A DNA stretch of 64,000 bases from Archaeoglobaceae archaeon (GCA_027064525.1 JAMOPJ010000037.1:29657-93656), one strand, 5' to 3'. Positions 20,310 to 29,787 are shown, numbered from the stretch's first letter. Notes: a model not told the origin generated them from the letters alone. Numbers and translations are program-made.

Positions 20310-20327
20310 GTAATGAGAAGAGAAAAG

Positions 20328-21011
20328 CTAAATCTCGAAATACTTCTTCTCCAAGTCCTGCATCTCCTCTATTGACCCTTCCTTAACTATCTCACCTTTC
20401 ACGAGCACGTAAGCCCTATCCGCAACCTCAAAAGCCAAGCTGATGTTCTGCTCTACGATCAGAATCGAAATTCCCAAATCCTCTTTTATTCTCTTGAGGG
20501 CTTTTGCAATCTTTTCAACGACTATAGGTGCGAGTCCCATCGAAGGCTCATCGAGCAGTATCAGCTTCGGATTCGACATTAAAGCTCTGCCTATAGCTAC
20601 CATCTGTTGCTCTCCACCGCTCATGGTCTTTACGAGCTGGTTTCTCCTCTCCTTGAGCTTTGGAAAGAGAGAATAAACGTATCTCAGCCTATCATCGCAC
20701 TCCTCAAGCAAAGCTCCCACTTTGAGGTTGTCTTCGACGGTCATGTTTGGGAAGAGTCTCCTTCCTTCGGGGCAGATGGATATCCCCAACCTTATCCTCT
20801 CGTGAGGCTTCAGATTGGATATCTCTTTTCCGGCGAAGACTATACTTCCCTTCGTCCTGACGAGACCGCAGATGGATCTCAGCAGAGTTGTCTTTCCCGC
20901 TCCGTTCGGGCCTAAAACAGCCACAACCTCTCCTCTATCAACTTTCAAATTTATTCCTCTAAGTATCTGGGCCTTATCGTAAAACGCACTCAGATCCTCA
21001 ACCCTGAGCAT
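20328..21011 (-). CDS. livF: Branched-chain amino-acid ABC transporter ATP-binding protein LivF
   Basis: ABC ATPase of about 227 aa energising uptake of branched-chain amino acids or related compounds. Walker A is GPNGAGKTTLL, the signature is MSGGEQQMVAIGRALM, and Walker B is LILLDEPSMGLAP. The short C-terminus and the signature form assign it to the LivF rather than the LivG type. ATG 21011 gives the normal start MLRVEDLSAFY and overlaps the end of livG. It is the terminal gene of livG-livF and ends 18 nt from CRISPR array 2, so the transporter abuts the immune island directly. Confidence 0.92.
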   Translation of the reverse strand: MLRVEDLSAFYDKAQILRGINLKVDRGEVVAVLGPNGAGKTTLLRSICGLVRTKGSIVFAGKEISNLKPHERIRLGISICPEGRRLFPNMTVEDNLKVGALLEECDDRLRYVYSLFPKLKERRNQLVKTMSGGEQQMVAIGRALMSNPKLILLDEPSMGLAPIVVEKIAKALKRIKEDLGISILIVEQNISLAFEVADRAYVLVKGEIVKEGSIEEMQDLEKKYFEI

Positions 21012-21693
21012 GCCTGACACTGCCCAAGTATGCCCTTATCACGTCTTCGTTTTTGACCGCTTCTTCAGGCAAACCTTCGAAGATGACCTTCCCGAAGTTC
21101 AGAACCAAGACCCTCTCAGCTAAGTTGAACAGCTCCTTGAGCTTGTGTTCGATGATTATTTGAGTAATCCCGTTCTCGTTGAGTGTTCTGATTATTTTAT
21201 CCAGATCTTCAGCCTCCTTTGGACTCAGGCCTGAAAAGGGCTCATCTAAAAGTAGTATCTTCGGATCCGTGGCGAGTGCCATGCCTATGCTTAGCCTTCT
21301 AAGCTCTCCTTGGGAGAGGTTCTTCGCGAGCATGTTTCTCTTGTTCCAAAGGCCTATCGATTTGAGGATCTCTGCTGTTTTCCCGTTGAAGTTCGCAACT
21401 TCAACGTTCTCCTCAACCGTCATATGCTTGAAGACCTTGATTATTTGGAAAGTTCTGACGAGCCCCATCTTCACGAGCTGGTTAGGTCTCTTTCCGACGA
21501 TGCTCTTCCCTCTAAGTTTGATATCTCCGGAATCTGGTTTTATGAATCCCGAAATAACGCTGAATAGTGTCGTCTTTCCGGCTCCGTTTGGCCCGATTAT
21601 GCCAAGTATCTCTCCGTCTTTCACGCTGAAGCTGACGCCGTTCAGAGCTCTTATTTCACCGAATTTTTTTGTGACATTGACTACCTTTAGCAT
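20998..21693 (-). CDS. livG: Branched-chain amino-acid ABC transporter ATP-binding protein LivG
   Basis: ABC ATPase, 231 aa, partner of LivF. Walker A GPNGAGKTTLFSVISGF, the LivG-type QLVKMGLVRTFQI segment, signature NLSQGELRRLSIGMALA and Walker B ILLLDEPFSGLSP are all present. It is transcribed away from livK; the two starts are 57 bp apart around a palindromic TATA element, so both halves of the transporter are probably controlled from one site. Confidence 0.92.
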   Translation of the reverse strand: MLKVVNVTKKFGEIRALNGVSFSVKDGEILGIIGPNGAGKTTLFSVISGFIKPDSGDIKLRGKSIVGKRPNQLVKMGLVRTFQIIKVFKHMTVEENVEVANFNGKTAEILKSIGLWNKRNMLAKNLSQGELRRLSIGMALATDPKILLLDEPFSGLSPKEAEDLDKIIRTLNENGITQIIIEHKLKELFNLAERVLVLNFGKVIFEGLPEEAVKNEDVIRAYLGSVRHAQG

Positions 21694-21715
21694 GCTAATT
21701 TGTTACTAATTTACA

Positions 21716-21731
21716 CAATATTTAAATATTG
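21716..21731. promoter_or_regulatory. Palindromic bidirectional TATA element between livG and livK
   Basis: A perfect 16-bp palindrome CAATATTTAAATATTG centred between the divergent livG (start 21693) and livK (start 21751) genes. As a TATA-like sequence it can serve both directions, with transcript starts close to each start codon. Confidence 0.5.
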
Positions 21732-21750
21732 CTCTAATCCGCATTGATGT

Positions 21751-23037
21751 ATGAGAAGATTTGGCATACTGCTTCTAATCGCACTGTTACTTCTCGGATG
21801 CGCCGGAGAGAAGCCCGTAGAGGAGAAAGCGACTCCTGAAAAGAAAGCTGAGAATGTCATAAAGATCGGAGTAATCGGTCCGATGGATACCAAATACGGA
21901 ACAGCGATGGCCAATGCCGTCAAACTCGCGGCTGAAGAGATAAACGATCAGGGCGGAATATTGGGCAAGAAGATAGAGGTCGTGGTTGGAAACACGAAGC
22001 TCGACCAGAACACCGCCACATCCGAATTCAGAAGGCTCGTGGTCGATGAAGGTTGTAAGGTGATCATAGGTGGATTCTCAAGTGGTGTTGCCCTTTCGAT
22101 GATGGACACGATGGCAGATTTGGCGAGTAGCGGTCACAAGGTAATATGGCTCGGAGATGCTTCATCGCCGAGGCTAACGGATAAGGTCGCTCAGGATTAC
22201 GAGCACTACAAATACTACTTCAGACCCCTCGTTCTGAACGCGTCCACGTTCCCACTGGATATGGTTGAAATGCTCGATTTTCTCAAATCTCAAGGTTTGA
22301 ACATCAAGAAGGTTGCGATAATCAGGGACAACGCTTTGTGGACCGATGACGTGATGAAGGTCTTTAAGCCACTGCTTGAGGAGCACGGCTATGAAATAGT
22401 GATGGACGAAAAGGCAGAAAAGGGGCAGACGGACTTCTCATCGTTCCTCATAAAGGCTCAGGAGAAGGCCGACGTGATAGTTCCCATCTTGGCTCACGTT
22501 AGGGGCGATTCGTTGGTGAAGCAGTGGGCCGACATGAAGATTAAGATACCCATAGCCGGACACGATCTGGCTGCGATAGATCCCGACTTCTGGAAGGCAA
22601 CAGATGGTAAGTGCTTCGGAGAGATATACACCGCAGACGGAGGTGGAGTTCCATCGCCGATAAACGAAAAGATGGAGCACTTCCTAAACGCATACAAGGC
22701 GAAGTTTGGCCATCTGCCGGAAGCTTACAGCGCTTACGGTTGCTACGATGCAGTTTATCTCTACAAAGCTGCTGTAGAGATGGCCGCAAAGGCTGGAGAG
22801 AAGGATCCGTTCGATCCGGATGTGCTGGTCAAATACCTTGAAAAGTTCGACAGAGAGCATCCATTCGAAGGAGTTAGGGGTAAGATTGCCTTCACCAAGA
22901 ACCACGACCTCGTTTGGGGCGACGGATTCGTCAGGAACTGGATATGCCAGTGGCAGGAAGGAAAGCAAGTGGTTCTATACCCAAACTATATGGCAACTGG
23001 TAAGCTCGTCCTTCCGGACTGGATTGAACAATCGTAA
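21751..23037 (+). CDS. livK: Branched-chain amino-acid transporter substrate-binding lipoprotein LivK
   Basis: Periplasmic-binding-protein-like receptor, 428 aa, outside the cell membrane. The N-terminus is a lipoprotein signal: RRF, a hydrophobic run of leucines, then the lipobox LLLGC with the lipidated cysteine at about residue 17. A short charged linker rich in E, K and P follows. The mature domain starts IKIGVIGPMDTKYG and shows the type I binding-protein pattern (LAAEEINDQGGILGKKIEVV). It is the first gene of livK-livH-livM. The exact ligand cannot be read from sequence. Confidence 0.9.
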   Translation: MRRFGILLLIALLLLGCAGEKPVEEKATPEKKAENVIKIGVIGPMDTKYGTAMANAVKLAAEEINDQGGILGKKIEVVVGNTKLDQNTATSEFRRLVVDEGCKVIIGGFSSGVALSMMDTMADLASSGHKVIWLGDASSPRLTDKVAQDYEHYKYYFRPLVLNASTFPLDMVEMLDFLKSQGLNIKKVAIIRDNALWTDDVMKVFKPLLEEHGYEIVMDEKAEKGQTDFSSFLIKAQEKADVIVPILAHVRGDSLVKQWADMKIKIPIAGHDLAAIDPDFWKATDGKCFGEIYTADGGGVPSPINEKMEHFLNAYKAKFGHLPEAYSAYGCYDAVYLYKAAVEMAAKAGEKDPFDPDVLVKYLEKFDREHPFEGVRGKIAFTKNHDLVWGDGFVRNWICQWQEGKQVVLYPNYMATGKLVLPDWIEQS

Positions 23038-23070
23038 ACTTCTTAAATTTTTTCAATTTCCTTGCGGTGG

Positions 23071-23907
23071 ATGCTGGAGATCTTGATTTACGGCATCATC
23101 ATAGGCTCGATCTGGGCTCTGGTTTCTTCAGGCTTCAGCTTAGTTTTCGGTGTAGCGAGGATTTTGAACTTCGCCCACGGAACATTCTTCGTTTTGGGCG
23201 CTTACTGTGCGATCCTTCTTTACCCCTATTTGGGGTTTTTCTCGATAGTTCCGGCGGTCATATTGATAGGAGCGTTTGGTTGGCTCGTTTATAGAGGTCT
23301 CATAAGTCCGGTAAAGGGTTATGAAGTCATGGTAATTCTAATAACGCTTGCTTTGGCTTTGCTCGTTGAAGAAATTTTGCTCGCGATATTCAAAGATATA
23401 TCGAAGTCTTTTCCCTCGCTCGTTTCGGGATTGGTAACGATTGCGGGTGTTCCGGTTCCGACGAACAGACTCCTTATATTGGGGATTGCGGTTGTGGTGA
23501 TAGTCTGCTTGGACATCTTCATAAGGAGGACGAAGGTTGGAAAGTTTATAATGGCGACCTCTCAAGACATGGAGGCATCTATGCTCGTGGGGATAGATGT
23601 AGAATGGGTTTATTCGATCACGATGGCGATCTCAGCGATGCTTGCGAGTCTCGCTGGAATCCTATACGCTCAGATATACGCCGTCAATCCTGCTACGGCC
23701 TTCAGGGTTCTGATATACGCATTCGCAATAGTCATATTGGGTGGATTGGGAAGCGTTAGGGGGAGCATAGTAGCGTCGTTCATAATCGGTTTCATTCAGG
23801 TTGCGATCTCGATGCTGTTCGAGCCGAGGTGGGCTGAGATAGCGGCTCTGGCGACGATAATATTCATACTGATAGTCAGACCCAAGGGGCTGTTCGGGGT
23901 GGAGTGA
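23071..23907 (+). CDS. livH: Branched-chain amino-acid ABC transporter permease LivH
   Basis: Integral membrane permease of about 278 aa with some eight hydrophobic segments. Family features are SGFSLVFGVARILNFAHGTF near the N-terminus and the coupling segment ATSQDMEASMLVGIDVEWVY that contacts the ATPases. The ATG at 23071 is chosen because GGTGG precedes it; an in-frame TTG at 23062 adds three residues. Two bases separate it from livM. Confidence 0.9.
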   Translation: MLEILIYGIIIGSIWALVSSGFSLVFGVARILNFAHGTFFVLGAYCAILLYPYLGFFSIVPAVILIGAFGWLVYRGLISPVKGYEVMVILITLALALLVEEILLAIFKDISKSFPSLVSGLVTIAGVPVPTNRLLILGIAVVVIVCLDIFIRRTKVGKFIMATSQDMEASMLVGIDVEWVYSITMAISAMLASLAGILYAQIYAVNPATAFRVLIYAFAIVILGGLGSVRGSIVASFIIGFIQVAISMLFEPRWAEIAALATIIFILIVRPKGLFGVE

Positions 23908-23908
23908 G

Positions 23909-24850
23909 ATGAGGTGGCTCGCAATCCTATCACTGGCAATCCTCGCAATCCTTCCGTTCTTCGTCCCTCAGTCGGTAGTGTATCTGCTTGGATTGACGTT
24001 CATATTCGTCGTTTACGTCATAAGCTGGGATCTCATAGCCGGCTATGCGGGGCAGATCAACTTGGGGCACACCGTATTTATAGGCATAGGGGCATACACA
24101 ACAGCTTTGCTTCAAAATCCGGAGAGGCTTGGGATAATTCTTCCACACCTCCCCATCTGGCTCACGATAATCTTGGGAGGTTTGATGGCCGTCGCGTTCG
24201 GCTTTGCAATTGGAGCGATCTGTCTGAGGCTTAAGGGTTATTATCTGGCCTTGGTTACGGCCATCTTACCGCTGATCTGCATCCAGCTCTTGAATGTTTA
24301 TTCGGACGTTTTTGGTGGATACGAAGGGTTCTCAGTGGGATTTGGGAAAGCGTTAGCTTCGAGTCTGATCGGAAAGTATTACATCTCCCTTGCCTTCATG
24401 CTCCTCTGCATAATCGCCACGGTTTACGTTATCAAGAGTCCACTGGGAATCAAGCTCAAGGCGATAAGGGAGGATGAGGAGCTTGCTGAAGCGGTAGGAA
24501 TAGATGTGGTTAAATACAAGCTCATGGCGTTCTGTCTGAGCGCCTTCTTCGCAGGATTGGCTGGAGCTATGATGGTTCATTACAGGATAACTGTCGGCCC
24601 AGATCTCTTCGACGTTCCTCTGATGCTTACGATCATACTGTCAGCGGTTATAGGAGGTCTGGGGACTATATACGGGCCGATCGTCGGGGCGTTCATGATA
24701 TACTTGGCCAAAAACTACGTGTTTGCCAGAATAGTCCAAGAGCTCTCTTTGAACGTCTCGGACGAGATATTTCTATACATCCTGCTGATACTGATAATAT
24801 TGAAGAGTCCCGAAGGCATATTCGAGAAGGTCAGGAGGATGCTCGCATGA
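23909..24850 (+). CDS. livM: Branched-chain amino-acid ABC transporter permease LivM
   Basis: Second permease subunit, 313 aa, highly hydrophobic. LivM traits are GYAGQINLGHTVFIGIGAY and the coupling loop LKAIREDEELAEAVGIDVVKYK, followed by GLGTIYGPIVGAFMI. The stop overlaps the hisG start by 4 nt (ATGA), so hisG is translationally coupled to the transporter. Confidence 0.9.
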   Translation: MRWLAILSLAILAILPFFVPQSVVYLLGLTFIFVVYVISWDLIAGYAGQINLGHTVFIGIGAYTTALLQNPERLGIILPHLPIWLTIILGGLMAVAFGFAIGAICLRLKGYYLALVTAILPLICIQLLNVYSDVFGGYEGFSVGFGKALASSLIGKYYISLAFMLLCIIATVYVIKSPLGIKLKAIREDEELAEAVGIDVVKYKLMAFCLSAFFAGLAGAMMVHYRITVGPDLFDVPLMLTIILSAVIGGLGTIYGPIVGAFMIYLAKNYVFARIVQELSLNVSDEIFLYILLILIILKSPEGIFEKVRRMLA

Positions 24851-25689
24851 TAATAGCGATTCCGAACAAGGGGAGGTTGAGTCAGCCCTCGCTCGATCTG
24901 CTGAAGCAGGCTGGAATAAAGCCTGAAATCGAGGAGAGAAAGCTGATAGTCTCAACGAACAACCCGAACATAAATGTCCTCTTCGCGAGAGCTAAGGACA
25001 TTCCGGAATACGTCTACATGAACGCCGCTCAGGCCGGAATAACGGGTTACGATATGGTAGTTGAAGCCGGTGTGGATGTGGAGGTTCTGCTGAAGCTTGG
25101 ATTCGGTAGGGCGAAGTTGGTCGTTGCAGTTCCGTCTGAATCTGACGTGAGAACTGTGGAGGATCTTGATGGGATGAGAATTGCTACGGAATTTAGAAAC
25201 ATCGCTAAGAGATTTTTTGAAGAGAAGGGGATAAACGTTAAGATAGTCGAAGTCTCTGGAGCGTGTGAGAACGCCCCCCAAATAGGAATCGCAGATGCGA
25301 TCCTCGATCTGACCTCCACGGGCACGACCCTCAAGATTAACAACCTGAGGGTGGTCGGGGAAGTTCTTGAGACGGAAGCCGTTCTGATAGTTAACAAGGA
25401 TTGCAAGGACAGCTTCGAAGTAAAGGCCTTGGTTACATCGATTCAGGGCGTTCTAAACGCTCGCGGAATGATGTATCTCATGATGAACGTGCCTGAAGAG
25501 GCGCTAGAAGATGTGAAGAGGATAGTCCCCGGCTTAAAGGGACCGACGGTTATGAGAGTAGAAGCTGAAGGAATGCTCGCAGTTCATGTGGTCGTTCACG
25601 AGGATAGGTTGTTCGAGGTTTTGGAGCAACTTAAGAAGGTTGGGGCGAGGGACATACTCATAATTCCGGTTCAGAGGCTTATCTACTGA
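24847..25689 (+). CDS. hisG: ATP phosphoribosyltransferase (long form)
   Basis: Catalyses the first step of histidine synthesis, condensing ATP with PRPP. At 280 aa it is the long HisG with the C-terminal regulatory ACT-like domain (GPTVMRVEAEGMLAVHVVVH and the final ARDILIIPVQRLIY). The catalytic part starts IIAIPNKGRLSQPSLDLLKQ and includes the PRPP-binding loop DLTSTGTTLKINNLRVV. Overlapping livM by 4 nt, it appears to be expressed with the amino-acid transporter. Its end overlaps the convergent gene at 25679 by 11 nt. Confidence 0.95.
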   Translation: MIIAIPNKGRLSQPSLDLLKQAGIKPEIEERKLIVSTNNPNINVLFARAKDIPEYVYMNAAQAGITGYDMVVEAGVDVEVLLKLGFGRAKLVVAVPSESDVRTVEDLDGMRIATEFRNIAKRFFEEKGINVKIVEVSGACENAPQIGIADAILDLTSTGTTLKINNLRVVGEVLETEAVLIVNKDCKDSFEVKALVTSIQGVLNARGMMYLMMNVPEEALEDVKRIVPGLKGPTVMRVEAEGMLAVHVVVHEDRLFEVLEQLKKVGARDILIIPVQRLIY

Positions 25690-26140
25690 TCAGCCTTCCG
25701 AACTGCTCGACGATCAAATGGTAGTTCTTGACAAGGTATTCAATTAGATCTGCTGCGATCTCAAGCCTCAGTAGCTGGTATGCCCAAACTTCGAAAACTT
25801 CGATTTTCGTAAGGTGTGCGACTCCAAACAGCACGAGAGAGGATGCGAAGGCTGAAAAGAATATGACAAGTAGTGTTTCCCAAAGTCGGATGCTCAGAAC
25901 CGATCTAATTAAAATTATATAAATCAAGCCGGTTGCAATAGGAGCAAACATTGCATAAGTCGGAACTAAGCTCATGACCCAGTAGATTATACCACAGAAC
26001 ACCACAGCGATTATGTTGACGAGCAGGACGTCCAAAAACTTCCTATCTCTGCCAACTCCTTTGAGACTGAGCCACATGAAGAGGCTGAGTAGGTATATCA
26101 GCATGATGGCGAATATTAGGCCAAATAAAAGGACGATCAT
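25679..26140 (-). CDS. Small integral membrane protein, unknown
   Basis: A 153-aa protein with four apparent membrane spans: residues about 3-28, 37-60, 62-85 and 88-108, followed by a more polar C-terminal 40 residues (LRLEIAADLIEYLVKNYHL). I do not recognise a family. It converges on hisG with an 11-nt overlap and its start lies about 70 bp from the divergent metallophosphatase-like gene. Confidence 0.6.
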   Translation of the reverse strand: MIVLLFGLIFAIMLIYLLSLFMWLSLKGVGRDRKFLDVLLVNIIAVVFCGIIYWVMSLVPTYAMFAPIATGLIYIILIRSVLSIRLWETLLVIFFSAFASSLVLFGVAHLTKIEVFEVWAYQLLRLEIAADLIEYLVKNYHLIVEQFGRLISR

Positions 26141-26226
26141 CCCTATAAGATTTGATTATTAAATATTTAAAGCTTTGTCCTAAAATATTTATAAGCTGAG
26201 CTCATTGTTTGAGCGGAGGTGATATT

Positions 26227-26943
26227 ATGATCGTTGTGGCTTCAAACTTGCATGGAAATTTGATCGCGCTGAACAGATTGCTTGAGGAAGTGGAAAAATT
26301 GAAAGACGAGGGAAAGGACATAAAGGGGATCTATATCTTGGGGGTCTTCGGCTACATGCCCTATCCCAAGGAGGTTTACGAGATAATGGTTGGGGAGGGT
26401 ATAGTGGCCACAAGGGGAAAGATAGACCACCTAATTGCGAGGTGGAAAGATCTGAGCGATGAGGAGAAGGAGGAGATTCCAGAGTTCGATAGATTCATAG
26501 TAGAATGGAACAGGGAGAAGTTAGGAAAGGAGGGCAGAAGCTGGATAAGAAACGAAGTTCCAGCGTTCTTGGCTGAGAGATTTGGTGACAACGAGTTTTT
26601 GTTCACATTTGGCAATCCATTCGATCCGATAAACGGTGAAGTTCTGCCAAACCAGCCTTCATCATACTATGAACAGTTGCTCGCACCGCTGAAGAAGTAT
26701 GAGATGCTCATAGTTGGAGGTTACGAGCCGTTTATCGCTGAGACTGCCTACGGGAAGATCGTCTGTCCGGGAGTATGTGGATTCTACAGAAAGGGCAACA
26801 GCCCGACATTCGCTCTGATAGATACAAGGAGCTTGGATGTATCCATCTACGACTTCGAATTCGACAGAGGTGAAGTCGAGAGAAAGATCAAGGAGGAGAA
26901 TCTGCCCGAAGAGGTAATAAGAATTCTACACCACGGTTTATAG
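26227..26943 (+). CDS. Calcineurin-like phosphoesterase fold protein with altered metal ligands
   Basis: About 238 aa, following the layout of small archaeal metallophosphatases. The first motif reads SNLHGN where active enzymes have S-D-x-H-G-N; the second reads LGVFGYMPYPKE where G-D is expected; the third reads RGKIDH in place of G-N-x-D/H; and the C-terminal G-H-T-H is replaced by GGYEPF. Several metal ligands are therefore missing, so it may be a binding or regulatory pseudoenzyme. ATG 26227 is chosen because a strong Shine-Dalgarno GGAGGTGA precedes it. It converges with tiaS, meeting end to end with no gap. Confidence 0.7.
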   Translation: MIVVASNLHGNLIALNRLLEEVEKLKDEGKDIKGIYILGVFGYMPYPKEVYEIMVGEGIVATRGKIDHLIARWKDLSDEEKEEIPEFDRFIVEWNREKLGKEGRSWIRNEVPAFLAERFGDNEFLFTFGNPFDPINGEVLPNQPSSYYEQLLAPLKKYEMLIVGGYEPFIAETAYGKIVCPGVCGFYRKGNSPTFALIDTRSLDVSIYDFEFDRGEVERKIKEENLPEEVIRILHHGL

Positions 26944-28221
26944 CTATCTAAATATGTGCCTCTTAACGCCCTTCATCCGAATAAGGGGCTTCGATAGATG
27001 TCTCCTTGCGCAAGGAGGGACTTCGTAGAAGCCGGTATCCAAATCTCTTTCAATTTTTCTTCGAACCTTCTCAAACGCCCTTGTCTTGCATTTCTTGCAC
27101 CTAAAACCTTTGCCCTTGCCGGCTGAGTCCATTCTCTTCCCGCACTTTGGGCATATCGGATTCTCCTCAACCCACACTTCGGCAAGCTCGATGACGTTTA
27201 TCTTTTCCAGATTTATCGTGTCCCTCTTCATAGAACCGTAAACTTCCACGACATCCCCTTTCCTGAGCTTGCGAATGATGTGCCTGAACTGCTTCGTCGG
27301 TTCGAAGGCGGCACATTTCACTTCTCCAAATCTTGTTTCTATCGTAAAGAATACGTGGCCTCCAGTTATATCGTAGGGATCTTCTACAACCCTCCCTCGC
27401 AGGATGTAAGAGTGGTAGTTCTCGATCTCTTTAATTTCGTTCTCGTGAATCAGATGCATGTCAGTTCCCTGATTCGTTATGAAGACCATGTATCTGTCGA
27501 TTGGCTCTGTTCTTACGAGTTCGAAGGCCTTCATGATCGCGTGGAAATCATCACCCCTTATGCCGAACAGAACTGGGTCGGGTGAGTTTGGAACTGCCAC
27601 AACTGTTTCGTTGCACCAGTCAACGGTATCCCACGTTTTTGGATAGGTTTCCCAGTCGGCATCGAAGAAGGACTCCTCGTCAATCTCTCTCTTCGTTCCA
27701 AATCGTTCGGGCTTTCTATATGCTAACACCTCGATCGTGTAATCCGTAAGTTCTAAGCCGATGGATGCGAGGGCTCCGATAAGCCCTAACCCCTTTTTGA
27801 ATCTAAGATGAGGTAGCATGAACTTGCCAATGATGAAAAGGGCCTCATCCAAGAGAACTACATCTCTAACTGCTTTCATTGCAAATTTGGAAAGGTAATT
27901 CATAACTTCGTCCCTATCGGCATCCACGAAGACCACACCGGGATTCGTTCTCTCGTGTTTAAGCTCTGCATATTCTTCTACTATCTCCCTCAGAATGTCG
28001 ATGACATCATCTTTCCTTGACTCGTCAAGCTCTATGAGGAAAGACACCGCTCCATTTCCCCTTGTCTTGAACGGGATCGTCGGATTCAGCCTTATGAGGC
28101 GGGGAAATCCGATGAGTCTAAATCCTTCTTTCTCGAGCCTTTCGATTGCTAAAGTCGCCAGATAGGTCGTGCACATCCCCTTCGGCGAGTCGGTGTCGTC
28201 CATTCCTATCCAGAGTCTCAT
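26944..28221 (-). CDS. tiaS: tRNA(Ile2) 2-agmatinylcytidine synthetase
   Basis: TiaS attaches agmatine to C34 of the archaeal tRNA-Ile(CAU) so that it reads AUA. The 425-aa protein starts RLWIGMDDTDSPKGMCTTYL, the family hallmark, and ends with an OB-fold region (GDVVEVYGSMKRDTINLEKI) and a zinc ribbon of two CxxC pairs (CPKCGKRM, CKKCKTRA). All expected domains are present. A single gene on the minus strand. Confidence 0.95.
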   Translation of the reverse strand: MRLWIGMDDTDSPKGMCTTYLATLAIERLEKEGFRLIGFPRLIRLNPTIPFKTRGNGAVSFLIELDESRKDDVIDILREIVEEYAELKHERTNPGVVFVDADRDEVMNYLSKFAMKAVRDVVLLDEALFIIGKFMLPHLRFKKGLGLIGALASIGLELTDYTIEVLAYRKPERFGTKREIDEESFFDADWETYPKTWDTVDWCNETVVAVPNSPDPVLFGIRGDDFHAIMKAFELVRTEPIDRYMVFITNQGTDMHLIHENEIKEIENYHSYILRGRVVEDPYDITGGHVFFTIETRFGEVKCAAFEPTKQFRHIIRKLRKGDVVEVYGSMKRDTINLEKINVIELAEVWVEENPICPKCGKRMDSAGKGKGFRCKKCKTRAFEKVRRKIERDLDTGFYEVPPCARRHLSKPLIRMKGVKRHIFR

Positions 28222-28273
28222 CCAAATGGATTACGCACATAAATCATAAAAGCTTTCTTTGGGAGATGAGATC

Positions 28274-29602
28274 ATGAAGAGAAGAACCTTCATGAAGCTT
28301 GCATTGGGATCAGGCCTTCTACCTTTATTTACGGGGATTGGGAATTCGAGATGGAACGGTTGGAGAGCTATATACTACTGGAACTTGCACAGCCCTCCTG
28401 AAGGGTTGGAGGGGGCTGTTAGGACGATAGAGGAACTCGATGCGAGGTTCATCTGGTATGCTCATTGGATGGTAGGATTTCCGATGCCACCGGATTTGGA
28501 GCAGGCGAAAGAGATTGCCACCAAATGCGGATTGAATAGGAAAGAAGCTGAAAAATTCGTCAATTGGTGTAGAGCGGAGTTTTACACGCTTGAATTCGTT
28601 AAGGAACAGACAAATGCCGTGAGGGGAAGAACTTACTGTCCTACGATACTGGGTTACACGAACTTCAGAAGGGACTTCAACTTCGATCCGATAACCTTTG
28701 AACCGATAGCGGGAGATGAGATCGAGTCGATGCTGCTCGATTTGGGAAAGTGGGATATTACCAATCCCGATACCGGAAAACCCTTCACGATTGAGGAAAC
28801 GCAAAAACTGTTTTGGGACTTGGGTCTACCAAGGCACAATGGTATTCCTGATTACAGCGATCCGAAAGTCGTTAGACACTACATTAGAAGGGCTAAAGCG
28901 TTCAAAAAGGCTGGTGCTCAAGCGGTTTGGTTTGATCTCTTCTTCCAATTGCCCCTAAACCTCAAGAAGAGATTGAACTTGGATTTTGACCATCCGATGA
29001 TTAAGGATCTTTACGACGGTTGTTCCAAGATCATCAACGGTGCAAAGCTTATGGGTCTTACAGTAGGAACATGGTTCCACTGCTTTGAGTTCCCATACAA
29101 AAGACCTAACCTCGACTTCGTTACAGCTTCTCCAACGACGGAGGAGGTTTTGTCTCTAACCATAGATTACGAAAGGTGGAATAGGTTGTCAGATCTCGTT
29201 AACGGAACGGATCTCTTGATAATCTTCGATTTCGCAAACAGGGACGATCTCCCCCTTCCCATTTTTTCTCAAAAGCTATCCCCTCAGCAACAGTGTGAAT
29301 TCCTCCTCAAACTCCACGACCTCGTATCTGAAATCGATGCCCCAGCAACCGTAGCTTACCCCATTCACGGCCCCGGATTGGGGGAGCATCCAAAACGCTT
29401 GGCTTGGAACGAGTTCAAACTTTACGATGCAAAGGCTTTCGGAACTTATAAAACGATCCTTAATCTGATGAAATCCCAGCAACCTAAGTCTCCATTTATG
29501 CCATCCTATTTGTCCATTCTAATCTTGCTCGCCTTAGCAAGCAAAAAAATTAAAAGAGATCGTATCTCTCAAGCCAAACGAAACTCTCTCTCCTCCTCTT
29601 AA
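28274..29602 (+). CDS. Secreted protein with Tat-like signal, unknown function
   Basis: About 442 aa. It opens [19 protein letters not shown], a twin-arginine-type signal with a hydrophobic core, so the protein is probably exported folded. The body is soluble and rich in aromatic residues ([44 protein letters not shown]) with alternating strands and helices that would suit a barrel-type hydrolase, but I recognise no family. Near the C-terminus a hydrophobic stretch [13 protein letters not shown] followed by KKIKRDR could anchor it. The last 53 nt are antisense to the end of rpoK. ATG 28274 follows a purine-rich GGGAGATGAG. Confidence 0.65.
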   Translation: MKRRTFMKLALGSGLLPLFTGIGNSRWNGWRAIYYWNLHSPPEGLEGAVRTIEELDARFIWYAHWMVGFPMPPDLEQAKEIATKCGLNRKEAEKFVNWCRAEFYTLEFVKEQTNAVRGRTYCPTILGYTNFRRDFNFDPITFEPIAGDEIESMLLDLGKWDITNPDTGKPFTIEETQKLFWDLGLPRHNGIPDYSDPKVVRHYIRRAKAFKKAGAQAVWFDLFFQLPLNLKKRLNLDFDHPMIKDLYDGCSKIINGAKLMGLTVGTWFHCFEFPYKRPNLDFVTASPTTEEVLSLTIDYERWNRLSDLVNGTDLLIIFDFANRDDLPLPIFSQKLSPQQQCEFLLKLHDLVSEIDAPATVAYPIHGPGLGEHPKRLAWNEFKLYDAKAFGTYKTILNLMKSQQPKSPFMPSYLSILILLALASKKIKRDRISQAKRNSLSSS

Positions 29603-29777
29603 CCGTGATTGGGATGACCCCTCTTTCAAACTCCTCTTTTGCTATCTCGAGGGGATCAGTCTTGTCAGTCTCAATTAACACAGGAGCACCCATTGCTATC
29701 TGCAAAGCTCTCGCTCCAATGATACGGGCTTTCTCAAACCGAGTATATTTAAAAGGAAATGTGGTTTTGATAGGCAT
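29550..29777 (-). CDS. rpoK: RNA polymerase subunit Rpo6 (K)
   Basis: Small omega-like subunit of archaeal RNA polymerase, about 75 aa. The signature [20 protein letters not shown] and [20 protein letters not shown] is unmistakable. ATG 29777 begins 10 nt after the last base of tRNA-Pro, and the spacer GGGG can act as its Shine-Dalgarno, so the gene is read through the tRNA from the ribosomal-protein operon. Its C-terminal codons overlap, in antisense, the end of the gene at 28274-29602. Confidence 0.93.
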   Translation of the reverse strand: MPIKTTFPFKYTRFEKARIIGARALQIAMGAPVLIETDKTDPLEIAKEEFERGVIPITVKRRRESFVWLERYDLF

Positions 29778-29787
29778 CACCCCTTAG

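Noticed and set aside
29625..29650. CTTTCAAACTCCTC in rpoK as a second stray CRISPR repeat
   Set aside because: The match to the repeat is broken and short, and the bases encode conserved rpoK residues.
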